A stretch of 64,000 bases of DNA from Bacillota bacterium (GTDB lineage Bacteria; Bacillota; SHA-98; UBA4971). Below the pieces are notes generated by a model. That model saw nothing but the letters and a program-made list of their open reading frames with translations. It was not told where the DNA came from and searched no databases. Of this stretch, positions 52,660 through 60,290 are shown piece after piece; position 1 is the first letter of the stretch; each line of letters starts with the position of its first letter. Location of the stretch: positions 1-64,000 of the forward strand of contig JASEJE010000002.1 in the NCBI GenBank assembly GCA_030024085.1, read 5' to 3'. The position numbers and the translations under genes were made by a program.

Positions 52660-52945
52660 CGACGTATATGGGCGTGAGCATGAGCATGGGGCATGAACAT
52701 GAGCATGGACGCGAGTATGGGCATGGGTCCGTAGACATGGGTCTGTGCGCATGGATCTGTAGGCCGGGGCCGGTGGGCATGACCTGTGAGCATGGCCTGT
52801 TAGTATGGAAAACGCCCTCCGCGTCGCCAGGTCTGCACGGCGCTGCGTCTCTACGTGCTCGTGTGCGCATCGTCATTGTGGATTCTCCGGTTATGCGTGT
52901 GGTATAATCTGCTTGAATTTGCCCTTCGGGCGGGAGGTTCCGCTG
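52660..52945. other. Divergent spacer mazE / tsaE with ATGAGC-type repeats
   Basis: Between 52670 and 52800 there are many GCATGAGCAT, GGGCATG and GAGCATG words in loose tandem. A TATAAT at 52903-52908 probably belongs to the tsa operon promoter; its minus-35 is weak. Confidence 0.6.
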
Positions 52946-53599
52946 GTGCTGGTATACCGGGCTTCGGGCCCAAATGACACGAGAAGGCTTGGGGAGGCGC
53001 TGGGGAAGCTACTCGGCCCTGGCGATGTGGTCTGCCTCGACGGCCGGCTCGGTGCGGGCAAGACCGTGTTCGTGCAGGGCGTGGCCGCGGGCATGGGCGT
53101 CAGGGGCCGGGTCACGAGCCCCACGTTCACCATAATCCATGAGCATCCCGGGAGAGTCCCACTGTACCACATCGATGCTTACAGGCTTGACGGGGCACCG
53201 GATGCCGCGACCGTGGGGATCGAGGATTACGTCTATGGGTCGGGCGCTGTGGCCATCGAGTGGCCTGAGAGGATCCGCGAGCTTTTGCCCGAGGAGAGGC
53301 TCGATGTGGAGATCATGATGCCCGCAGACGGTGACGGTGGGCGTGAAGACGCGCGCGGGCACAGGTCCGGGGGCAGGCGTGTCGGCGGGAACGAGAGCGA
53401 GAGTGACGGCGAGAGCGAGAGTGACAGCGAGGGCGAGGGCGAGGGTGAGGACGTGAGTGAGGGCGAGTGCGGGGACGAGAGCGATAGCGAGGACGAGGGC
53501 GCGAGCGACCATACCAGAGAGATCGTGTTCTCTCCGCGCGGGGAGAGGTTCCGGCGCATGGTCGAGGAGTTGAGAGCGCTTGCGGGTCCTGGGGATTGA
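52946..53599 (+). CDS. tsaE: tRNA t6A threonylcarbamoyl synthesis ATPase TsaE (with acidic insert)
   Basis: P-loop ATPase that assists TsaB/TsaD in making t6A37 of tRNA. Walker A is CLDGRLGAGKTVFVQGVAAG; VTSPTFTIIHEHPGRVPLYH and AVAIEWPERIRELLPEERL are the remaining family blocks. The usual length is about 150 residues, but here 217, because about 60 residues of ESESDGESESDSEGEGEGED-type repeats are inserted between VEIMMP and REIVFSPRGERF. GTG 52946 follows GGGAGGTT. It overlaps tsaB by 20 bases. Confidence 0.92.
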   Translation: MLVYRASGPNDTRRLGEALGKLLGPGDVVCLDGRLGAGKTVFVQGVAAGMGVRGRVTSPTFTIIHEHPGRVPLYHIDAYRLDGAPDAATVGIEDYVYGSGAVAIEWPERIRELLPEERLDVEIMMPADGDGGREDARGHRSGGRRVGGNESESDGESESDSEGEGEGEDVSEGECGDESDSEDEGASDHTREIVFSPRGERFRRMVEELRALAGPGD

Positions 53600-54392
53600 C
53601 ACTTCCACGTTCACGGGAGGAGTGGCGCTCGTATCCGGCGACGAGGTGGTCGCCGAGTACAGCGCCATTGTAACGAGGACGAGCTCGGAGAGCATCGCCG
53701 CAGTCTGCGAGAGGCTCCTTGCTGAGGCCGGATGGGCCGTGTCTGACCTGGATGGCGTCGCGGTGGCCATAGGCCCGGGGTCCTTCACGGGCGTCCGGAT
53801 AGGCGTGACCATGGCCAAGGTGCTGGGCTACGCGCTCGACCTCCCCATCGGCCCTGTCGTGACCCTTGACGCCATCGCGGCGAACCTGCCCTTCTCGAGA
53901 GCACTCGTGTGCCCGCTCATCTCTGCCAGGCGTAACCTTGTGTACACGGCCACCTACCGCGTCGGCGGGCAGTATCCGGAGCGGATGACCGACTACGAGG
54001 TCAGGGATGTCTGCGAGCTCGCGGCGAGACTACGTGTGCACACGGACGTGGATGTGGACGCGGACCTGGACGCGCAGTCGGGCCTAGACGCGTACTCGGA
54101 CTCGCACACGCACGCACACGCGGGCGGGGCGGAGGTTCTGTTCGTCGGGGATGGCGCGATGGCGCACAGACAGGTTATACTTGAAAACGCCCGCGGAAGA
54201 GCTGCGATAGGGCCGGAGTGGTGTATCGGGCCTCGTCCTGCTGTGGTGGCGGCCATGGGAAAGCTCGAGATAGAGGCAGGGCGCGCCGCCAATGTCTATG
54301 AGCTGGAGCCGTTCTACCTGGGGAGGTCCAGCGCCGAGATGGTGAGGGGCGAGGCTACATCAGGCGGGGGGCGTGCACAGGGTGGATTTTGA
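53580..54392 (+). CDS. tsaB: tRNA t6A synthesis protein TsaB (with Asp/His-rich insert)
   Basis: ASKHA-fold partner of TsaD. VLGIDTSTFTGGVALVSGDE, VAVAIGPGSFTGVRIGVTMA and LVCPLISARRNLVYTATYR are diagnostic. A 30-residue insert (VHTDVDVDADLDAQSGLDAY then SDSHTHAHAG) breaks the region before AEVLFVGDGA. TTG 53580 with GAGGAG upstream, inside the end of tsaE. Followed by an overlapping rimI. Confidence 0.93.
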   Translation: MRVLGIDTSTFTGGVALVSGDEVVAEYSAIVTRTSSESIAAVCERLLAEAGWAVSDLDGVAVAIGPGSFTGVRIGVTMAKVLGYALDLPIGPVVTLDAIAANLPFSRALVCPLISARRNLVYTATYRVGGQYPERMTDYEVRDVCELAARLRVHTDVDVDADLDAQSGLDAYSDSHTHAHAGGAEVLFVGDGAMAHRQVILENARGRAAIGPEWCIGPRPAVVAAMGKLEIEAGRAANVYELEPFYLGRSSAEMVRGEATSGGGRAQGGF

Positions 54393-54876
54393 GATTAGCC
54401 CCATGCGGCAGAGCGACCTCGATGACATCATGGAGATCGAGAAGTCCTCGTTCCCGACTCCGTGGTCCCGGAACGCGTTCCTCTCGGAAATCTATGAGAA
54501 CAGCAGGGCGTGTTACCTGGTGGCCCGGGAGAACGGCACGGTCATAGGTTACGTCGGGATCTGGATCATCCTCGACGAGGGCCACATCACGAACCTCGCG
54601 GTGCATCCGGACCACCGACGTCGCGGCGTCGGCGAGAAGCTCATGAAGGCTATCATGGACTATGCCAGGTCGAAAGGGGCCGGGAGGATCACCCTCGAGG
54701 TCAGGGTGTCCAACCTCGGGGCGCAGCGACTCTACGAGAGACTGGGGTTCGTGAGCGTCGGCATACGGCCTGGCTACTACCACGACAACGGCGAGGACGC
54801 CATGATAATGTGGAAGAACGAGCAGCCCCCGAAGGACCGAGATCGACCTGTGAGGGACCGGCATGGGCGACGCTAG
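54373..54876 (+). CDS. rimI: Ribosomal protein bS18 alanine N-acetyltransferase (RimI)
   Basis: GNAT-family acetyltransferase. ISPMRQSDLDDIMEIEKSSF then PTPWSRNAFLSEIYENSRAC is the RimI start, and HITNLAVHPDHRRRGVGEKL is the acetyl-CoA loop (RRGVG). About 167 residues with a basic tail. GTG 54373 within the end of tsaB. Its usual place is between tsaB and tsaD, as here; the end overlaps tsaD by 14 bases. Confidence 0.93.
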   Translation: MHRVDFEISPMRQSDLDDIMEIEKSSFPTPWSRNAFLSEIYENSRACYLVARENGTVIGYVGIWIILDEGHITNLAVHPDHRRRGVGEKLMKAIMDYARSKGAGRITLEVRVSNLGAQRLYERLGFVSVGIRPGYYHDNGEDAMIMWKNEQPPKDRDRPVRDRHGRR

Positions 54877-55918
54877 AGGCCGCGCGTCATGCGTGCTCGG
54901 GATCGAGACAAGCTGCGACGAGACGTCCGCGGCCGTGCTGCAGGGCGATGGGTCGGGCGAGACCTTCTCACCTGGCCTTCGGCTTCGATCCAGCGTGGTC
55001 GCATCTCAGGTACGTCTTCATAGACGGTTCGGCGGGGTCGTGCCCGAGGTCGCCTCGCGCCGCCACGTGGAGACGATCATCCCCGTCATCGATCAGGCGC
55101 TGCGCGATGCAGGTGTAGCCCTTTCGGACTTGACGGCGGTGGCGGCGACTCGCGGGCCTGGCCTCGTGGGCGCCATCCTCGTGGGGCTGTCGGCGGCCAA
55201 GACCATGGCGCTGGCGCTGAAGGTGCCTTTCATCGGGGTGAACCACATCGAGGCTCACATGTATGCGAACTTCATCGAGCACCCGGACCTTCGTCCGCCA
55301 TTTGTGTGCCTCGTGGTCTCGGGGGGGCATACAGACCTCGTGTACCTGCGGGACCACGGCTCCTATGAGGTGATGGGTCGCACGCGCGACGACGCCGCAG
55401 GGGAGGCGTTCGACAAGGTGGCGCGGGTGCTCGGGTTGGGCTACCCCGGAGGGCCCGCGATCGACGATGCAGCGCGAGGCGGGGACCCGGGCGCTGTGCG
55501 CTTTCCCAGGGCGTTCCTGGAGGAAGGATCGTATGACTTCAGCTTCAGCGGGCTCAAGACCGCTGTGGTGAACTTCGTGAGAAAGACCGAGACGGGCGGC
55601 GTGCCCCTGGGCATTGCCGACATTGCTGCCAGCTTCCAGGAAGCGGTGGTGGACGTCCTGGTGAAGAAGACGGTTCGGGCGGCGCTTGATAAGCACGTTT
55701 CGACTCTCGCGGTCGCCGGCGGCGTGGCGGCCAACTCCCGGCTCAGGGAACAGCTGGCGCGAGGTGCATCTGAGGCAGGGCTGCGCCTCGTGTCCCCATC
55801 GCCTGCTCTCTGCACTGATAACGCAGCCATGGTGGCATGCGCGGGTTACTTCCGCGTGGCGAGAGGGGAGGCCAGCTCTCTGGACGTCCCTGCCGTCCCC
55901 GACCTCGACCTTGAGTGA
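54863..55918 (+). CDS. tsaD: tRNA t6A37 threonylcarbamoyltransferase TsaD
   Basis: Catalytic subunit of t6A formation. VLGIETSCDETSAAVLQGDG, VPEVASRRHVETIIPVIDQA, GVNHIEAHMYANFI (metal His pair), FVCLVVSGGHTDLVYLRDHG and AVAGGVAANSRLREQLARGA are all typical. About 351 residues, no insert. Overlaps rimI, closing the four-gene operon. Confidence 0.96.
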   Translation: MGDARGRASCVLGIETSCDETSAAVLQGDGSGETFSPGLRLRSSVVASQVRLHRRFGGVVPEVASRRHVETIIPVIDQALRDAGVALSDLTAVAATRGPGLVGAILVGLSAAKTMALALKVPFIGVNHIEAHMYANFIEHPDLRPPFVCLVVSGGHTDLVYLRDHGSYEVMGRTRDDAAGEAFDKVARVLGLGYPGGPAIDDAARGGDPGAVRFPRAFLEEGSYDFSFSGLKTAVVNFVRKTETGGVPLGIADIAASFQEAVVDVLVKKTVRAALDKHVSTLAVAGGVAANSRLREQLARGASEAGLRLVSPSPALCTDNAAMVACAGYFRVARGEASSLDVPAVPDLDLE

Positions 55919-56003
55919 CCAGTGTGAGATGCGAGGTGATTCCGCCTCCGGGTTTTCGATTTCCGGGTTTTCGATGGCACAATGCCGGCTGGGCCTACCA
56001 GCT

Positions 56004-56033
56004 TGTGGATAACCCTGTGGATAATGTGGATAA
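56004..56033 (+). promoter_or_regulatory. Cluster of three DnaA boxes
   Basis: Three perfect copies of TGTGGATAA (reverse of TTATCCACA) at 56004-56012, 56016-56024 and 56025-56033, all in one direction. They lie in the 319-base gap between tsaD and the LCP gene, which is otherwise without a gene. Confidence 0.75.
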
Positions 56034-56059
56034 AAGGGAAGGCTTGGCAGAGGAGGATA

Positions 56060-56091
56060 GGCCACCCAACAATGTATATGAAGAGGTGGCC
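56060..56091 (+). other. Hairpin in the gap tsaD / LCP gene
   Basis: GGCCACC and GGTGGCC separated by 18 bases, no U tract. A TTGACA at 56172-56177 is nearby, but no good minus-10 follows. The function is unclear. Confidence 0.4.
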
Positions 56092-56237
56092 AGGATTATG
56101 ACAGTATCCGGAGACAACGTTTGTAGACAGTCCCGCACCGTGTAGCATTCTCTTGACGCATCGGAGCGCGATTGACAGGGTGCTGGTGCTGGGGCGAGAG
56201 CGAAACGGAAAGACGGAGAGGGAGAGGGGGTTGAAAC

Positions 56238-57203
56238 GTGGCACGTATCGGAGGCGGCGATATCGGCCTTGAGCCCGGGGGACCGGCCGGGCCCATAGGC
56301 CCGAGCCCGTTTGAGCCGGTGGAGAGGCCGCGCCTCATCACGTTCTGGCGCATGCTCTTCCTTGTCGGCGCGGCCATCGCTGCGCTCGTTATCACGCTAT
56401 ACGTGCTCGTGTCCTCGTGGCTTGCTCCTGAGGCCACTTTCGGCGTGGGGGATCGGCCGGTGAACATTCTCATCCTCGGAACGGACAGGACCTACGACGA
56501 CCACGGGAAGCCCATGGAGGGGCCGGTACGCGCAGATGTCATAATGCTCGCGTCGGTGAACCCGCAGGTCAATAAGATCTACCTGGTGTCGATCCCGAGG
56601 GATACGAGGGCGCGGATCCCGGGGCACGGCACGAACAAGGTGAACGCCTCGCACACCTTTGGCGGGCAGGACCTGACGCGCAGGACCGTCGAGGACCTCG
56701 TGGGCGTGCCGATCGACCGCTACGTGGAGGCCGATTTCCAGGGGTTCGTGCGCATCGTGGACGCCCTTGGAGGGGTCGAGATCGATGTAGACAAGGACAT
56801 GCGATACGTGGACAGGGCCGGCGGCTTCAAGGTCGATCTGAAAAAGGGCAGGCAGGTCCTGGACGGGGCGAAGGCGCTGGGGTACGTGAGGTACCGGGCG
56901 GATGCCCTCGGGGACATCAGCCGGGTGAGGCGCCAGCAGACGCTTCTAAAAGCCGTTGCTCGCCAGGCCGTGAGCTTGCGCAACCTTCGCAATGCGCGCA
57001 AGATCCTTGGGATACTGATGGACCACGTGAGGACCGATATGTCCAGGCGCGACATGGCGTCCATCGGCTGGTTCGTCGTGAGGACGAAGGCCGAGGTCGT
57101 GTCGGAGACGCTGCCGGGCGAGTTCTCCCCGCTATACTGGGTTCCTGACCAGAAGCGGATAGACGAGCTCGTGGACACAATGCTCGAGGGTTTCGGCAAG
57201 TAA
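56238..57203 (+). CDS. LytR-CpsA-Psr (LCP) family cell-wall glycopolymer ligase
   Basis: Attaches teichoic-acid-like or polysaccharide polymers to peptidoglycan outside the membrane. Cytoplasmic N-terminus (Pro-rich), one span (MLFLVGAAIAALVITLYVLV), then the LCP domain: NILILGTDRTYDDHGKPMEG, RADVIMLASVNPQVNKIYLV, SIPRDTRARIPGHGTNKVNA and RYRADALGDISRVRRQQTLL contain the conserved Asp/Arg residues for pyrophosphate binding. About 321 residues. GTG 56238 with GAGAGGGGG upstream. Confidence 0.93.
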   Translation: MARIGGGDIGLEPGGPAGPIGPSPFEPVERPRLITFWRMLFLVGAAIAALVITLYVLVSSWLAPEATFGVGDRPVNILILGTDRTYDDHGKPMEGPVRADVIMLASVNPQVNKIYLVSIPRDTRARIPGHGTNKVNASHTFGGQDLTRRTVEDLVGVPIDRYVEADFQGFVRIVDALGGVEIDVDKDMRYVDRAGGFKVDLKKGRQVLDGAKALGYVRYRADALGDISRVRRQQTLLKAVARQAVSLRNLRNARKILGILMDHVRTDMSRRDMASIGWFVVRTKAEVVSETLPGEFSPLYWVPDQKRIDELVDTMLEGFGK

Positions 57204-57238
57204 AGCGGGTGCAGCGGAACAGGGGGAGGTTCAGGGGG

Positions 57239-57964
57239 ATGGTGCGCATCGACGTGGCCCTTGTGCCACAGGAGATTGAGGCAAGAAGCCTCAACGGGAT
57301 CACGGCAGTAGTCATCGACGTTCTGAGAGCAAGCACAAGTATCGCATGCGCCATCTCAAACGGATGCGACGAGGTCATTCCCACGATCTCCGTAGAGGAG
57401 GCAGTGGAGATCTCGCGCGCCTACGCGAGGGGTGACTATCTTCTCTGTGGCGAGCGAAAAGGGGAGAAGATCGAGGGCTTCGACCTTGGCAACTCCCCGC
57501 TGGAGTACACGGAGGACCGCGTGGCGGGAAAGAAGATAATCATGACGACCACCAACGGCACGGGCGCCATCAGGGCGGTGAAGGCCGCAGACGACGTCAT
57601 CGTGGGGTCCTGCTGGAACCTTTCCGCGGCCTGCGAGCGGGCCGTGTCGCTCGGCAGGGACATCCTCATCGTGTGCGCCGGTGAGGGCAGGAGGTTCGCC
57701 CTGGAGGATGCGGTGTGCGCGGGCATGATGTGCGAGCGGATCGCTTCCATGGTTGAAGCGGACGACTCCGACGGTTGCATTGCCGCCCGCCGTCTGTACG
57801 CCGCGTTCCGTGACAACATCGAGGCTGCGCTCGCAGGCTCGGAGCATGCACGGTATCTTGCGCGCATCGGCTTCGGCGACGACGTCGCCGCGGCCGCGCA
57901 GGTGGACAGGGTCAGCGTGGTGCCGGTGCTGCACGGCGGCCATATCGTGCGGAAAGCCGAGTAA
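57239..57964 (+). CDS. comB: 2-phosphosulfolactate phosphatase family protein (ComB)
   Basis: Mg2+-dependent acid phosphatase family; founding activity dephosphorylates 2-phosphosulfolactate in coenzyme M synthesis, but many bacterial members lack that pathway and have an unknown substrate. VIDVLRASTSIACAISNGCD, LCGERKGEKIEGFDLGNSPL, EYTEDRVAGKKIIMTTTNGT and GSCWNLSAACE are typical. About 241 residues. ATG 57239 follows GGGAGGTTCAGGGGG. Confidence 0.9.
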   Translation: MVRIDVALVPQEIEARSLNGITAVVIDVLRASTSIACAISNGCDEVIPTISVEEAVEISRAYARGDYLLCGERKGEKIEGFDLGNSPLEYTEDRVAGKKIIMTTTNGTGAIRAVKAADDVIVGSCWNLSAACERAVSLGRDILIVCAGEGRRFALEDAVCAGMMCERIASMVEADDSDGCIAARRLYAAFRDNIEAALAGSEHARYLARIGFGDDVAAAAQVDRVSVVPVLHGGHIVRKAE

Positions 57965-57993
57965 CGTGGTGAGCGAGTTGCGCAGGGTGATAC

Positions 57994-58202
57994 TAAGTAG
58001 ATCGCCACAAATCCGCGCTACTTTTGGGCACGGGAGTCCTGTCCAGGGTCGCCGGTGTTGCACTCCGGGGACGGCGCGTGCGGTGCGATGCGTTCGAATT
58101 TGGCCCTCAAGGCCAGCCGAATTCCAGGCGCCCCGCCCCAGCAAGCACCGGCAACCCCGACACCGTCAGGAAAAGTGGCGCAGACGTATGGCGCCGTACT
58201 TG
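57994..58202. repeat. TA-flanked element inserted in frame at the spoIID-like signal peptide
   Basis: TA, AGTAGATCGCCACAAATCCG ... GTATGGCGCCGTACT, then TG (an altered TA). Nearly the same sequence as the copy at 50819-51027. The insert is 207 bases including one TA, a multiple of three, with no stop in the reading frame of the surrounding gene. Confidence 0.92.
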
Positions 58203-60290
58203 GTAACTGCACTGGCCCTGAGTGTCGCGGGCGCGTGGGCGTGGGGCGTCTTCGCCTCGGGGCCGGCGGAAGCCGCGGACGGCGTGGCGGGTAGCAAAGT
58301 GGTATCCGCCGGGGGTGGGGTCAGGGCCGAGGCTGCGACTGGCGCCGAGGCCGAGGCCGAGGCCGGGACCGGGGCGGCTCACATCATGATGCAGGTGCGC
58401 CTCTCGGCGCGGTCGCCCGTCAGGTTCACACTGGACCAGGACGCGACGGCCATGGCGGTCTCGGACGAGGTGATCGCGCGCGAGACCACGCTCGGAAGGT
58501 CGTTCACAGCCGTCCTGGGCGCCTCGGGAGCGGGCGACGATGCTTACCAGGTCGAGGTGGCGAGGTTCGAGCGCCTCGAGGATGCACTCGCCCTGCGGTC
58601 AAAGCTGGCAACATGCCTTTCGTATGACGACAGGGTGCGGTGTCTGCCGTACATCGTGCCCGAGGGCGACAGATGGGTCCTTCGGATCGGCAAGACGGGC
58701 GATCCGGACACGGTGTACAGGCTGCGGACGGCGCTCGCGTGGGCGGGGATGGAGCGGGGCTTCTTGCCAACCCCCGTTGTCGTGAGGCCGCAGGCCGAGG
58801 AGAGGACGCGCCTCGTGGCCGCGGGCGGGGCCTGCGAGGTGCGCGCCGGCGATCTTCCCGGTGAGGTCATACTGGCAACCGCGTCCGGTGAGGCCATGTC
58901 CTTCCCGGGCGGGCGCGTGCGCATCGTGCCGCGCGACCCCCTGGATATCGGGTTTACGCTGGGCGGTGTCCGCTACAAGGGTGAACTCGAGATAGCGCGC
59001 AGGGACTCCTGGGACGGCAAGGTCGAGCTTGTGGCGACAAATCGCATCGACATCGAGTCCTACGTGGAGGGCGTGCTAGCAGGCGAGGTGTACCCCAACT
59101 GGGAGATGGAGGCGCTCAAGGCGCAGGCCGTTGCGGCGAGGACGTACGCGCTCTACCGTAAGGCCGATAGCTACGACCGCGGGTACGATGTGGACGATAC
59201 AGTGGCGTACCAGAAGTATTCGGGCGGGCACGCCATACAGTCGTTCCGGCGGGCGGTGGCCGAGACCCGCGGCGAGGTCATTACTTACCAGGGCAGGCTC
59301 ATAAAGGCGCATTACTTTGCTTCAGGCGGCGGAACGACCGAGGGTGACGAGGAGATCTGGCCCGGCGGCGGAGACGAGCCTTACCTTGAGGCAGTGGCGG
59401 ACTTCGACCAGATCTCGCCGCATTACGTCTGGCAGAACCCCCTGGCGATGTGGGCGGGGGATCTCCTCGCGAAGCTCGGCCTCGGGGCGGCGTTTCCCGC
59501 GTGGATCGAGCCTTCGCTGACGTCAGACTCGGGCGAGAAGGTGCTCGCGTACCGTTTCCGTACGGCCGCCGGCAGCGTGACCCTGACGCGGGAACAGGTC
59601 AGGCGCAAGCTGGGCCTCAAGAGCCCTCGCTTTACCATAAAGCTCATCGGGACTGAGGAGACGCGCGTCGCTCTGCCGTGGACGACGCCGCTTGTGTCTC
59701 CTGAACCTGAGCCGGACGGATCAGGCAGGCCCGGCGCTCCCGGAGCGCCGCCAGGTGCGGTGGGGGGAGCGGCGCACGGTGCGGCTGTTGTGCCTTCGGG
59801 CGGGGCCGGTAGCCCCGTGCTTCCCGCAGTCGGTGGCTGTGTGCCGGTGAGGGACGGCGCCATTACAAGCGGCTACAGGGTCAAGCTGGACAGGGACGTG
59901 TTCGTGACGGGCACGGCGGTCGGCACCGGACGCGCTGCGGAGTTGTCCCTCGCGACCCTCGTCATCATCGACGGCGCAGGGTACGGCCACGGTGTGGGCC
60001 TCAGCCAGTGGGGCGCGCAGGGCATGGCACTCATGCGGGACGAGTCTGGAAAGCCTCTGTATACATACGTGGACATCCTGAAGCATTACTACACCGGGGT
60101 GGAGGTAGTGGGCAACTACAACCTACCCGTCGTTCCTGCGGGCCCCGGTCCCGGGACCGTCCCCGATGTCGTCCCCGATGCGGTTCCCGGCGCTGCTCCC
60201 GGTCAGAGAGTCCCCGGTCAGGGGGACCCCGGCGGAAGCATCCCTCCTGCTGACCTCCCCGCCACGGATGTCTCTTTCGAGCGTCGGTAG
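58188..60290 (+). CDS. SpoIID/LytB-type amidase enhancer or lytic transglycosylase-like protein
   Basis: Secreted peptidoglycan-remodelling protein. From ATG 58188 it begins MAPYLVTALALSVAGAWAWG, a signal peptide; the ATG lies inside the end of a mobile element, and an in-frame GTG at 57969 (VSELRRVI...) was probably the original start. A SPOR-like part (about 90-180: YQVEVARFERLEDALALRSK) precedes the SpoIID domain (about 280-460): YVEGVLAGEVYPNWEMEALK with the key Glu, AQAVAARTYALYRK, and GYGHGVGLSQWGAQGMALM near the end. Low-complexity tails (PDVVPDAVPGAAPGQ) finish the protein. Its 3-prime end overlaps the opposite permease gene by 168 bases. Confidence 0.88.
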   Translation: MAPYLVTALALSVAGAWAWGVFASGPAEAADGVAGSKVVSAGGGVRAEAATGAEAEAEAGTGAAHIMMQVRLSARSPVRFTLDQDATAMAVSDEVIARETTLGRSFTAVLGASGAGDDAYQVEVARFERLEDALALRSKLATCLSYDDRVRCLPYIVPEGDRWVLRIGKTGDPDTVYRLRTALAWAGMERGFLPTPVVVRPQAEERTRLVAAGGACEVRAGDLPGEVILATASGEAMSFPGGRVRIVPRDPLDIGFTLGGVRYKGELEIARRDSWDGKVELVATNRIDIESYVEGVLAGEVYPNWEMEALKAQAVAARTYALYRKADSYDRGYDVDDTVAYQKYSGGHAIQSFRRAVAETRGEVITYQGRLIKAHYFASGGGTTEGDEEIWPGGGDEPYLEAVADFDQISPHYVWQNPLAMWAGDLLAKLGLGAAFPAWIEPSLTSDSGEKVLAYRFRTAAGSVTLTREQVRRKLGLKSPRFTIKLIGTEETRVALPWTTPLVSPEPEPDGSGRPGAPGAPPGAVGGAAHGAAVVPSGGAGSPVLPAVGGCVPVRDGAITSGYRVKLDRDVFVTGTAVGTGRAAELSLATLVIIDGAGYGHGVGLSQWGAQGMALMRDESGKPLYTYVDILKHYYTGVEVVGNYNLPVVPAGPGPGTVPDVVPDAVPGAAPGQRVPGQGDPGGSIPPADLPATDVSFERR

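Noticed and set aside
56004-56033. Chromosomal replication origin
   Set aside because: Three DnaA boxes only, no AT-rich unwinding region and no dnaA/dnaN nearby; kept only as a DnaA-box cluster.
57753-58187. Track start of the SpoIID-like ORF at 57753
   Set aside because: The first part lies out of frame inside comB and the rest is mobile-element sequence; starts at 57969 or 58188 explain the signal peptide.
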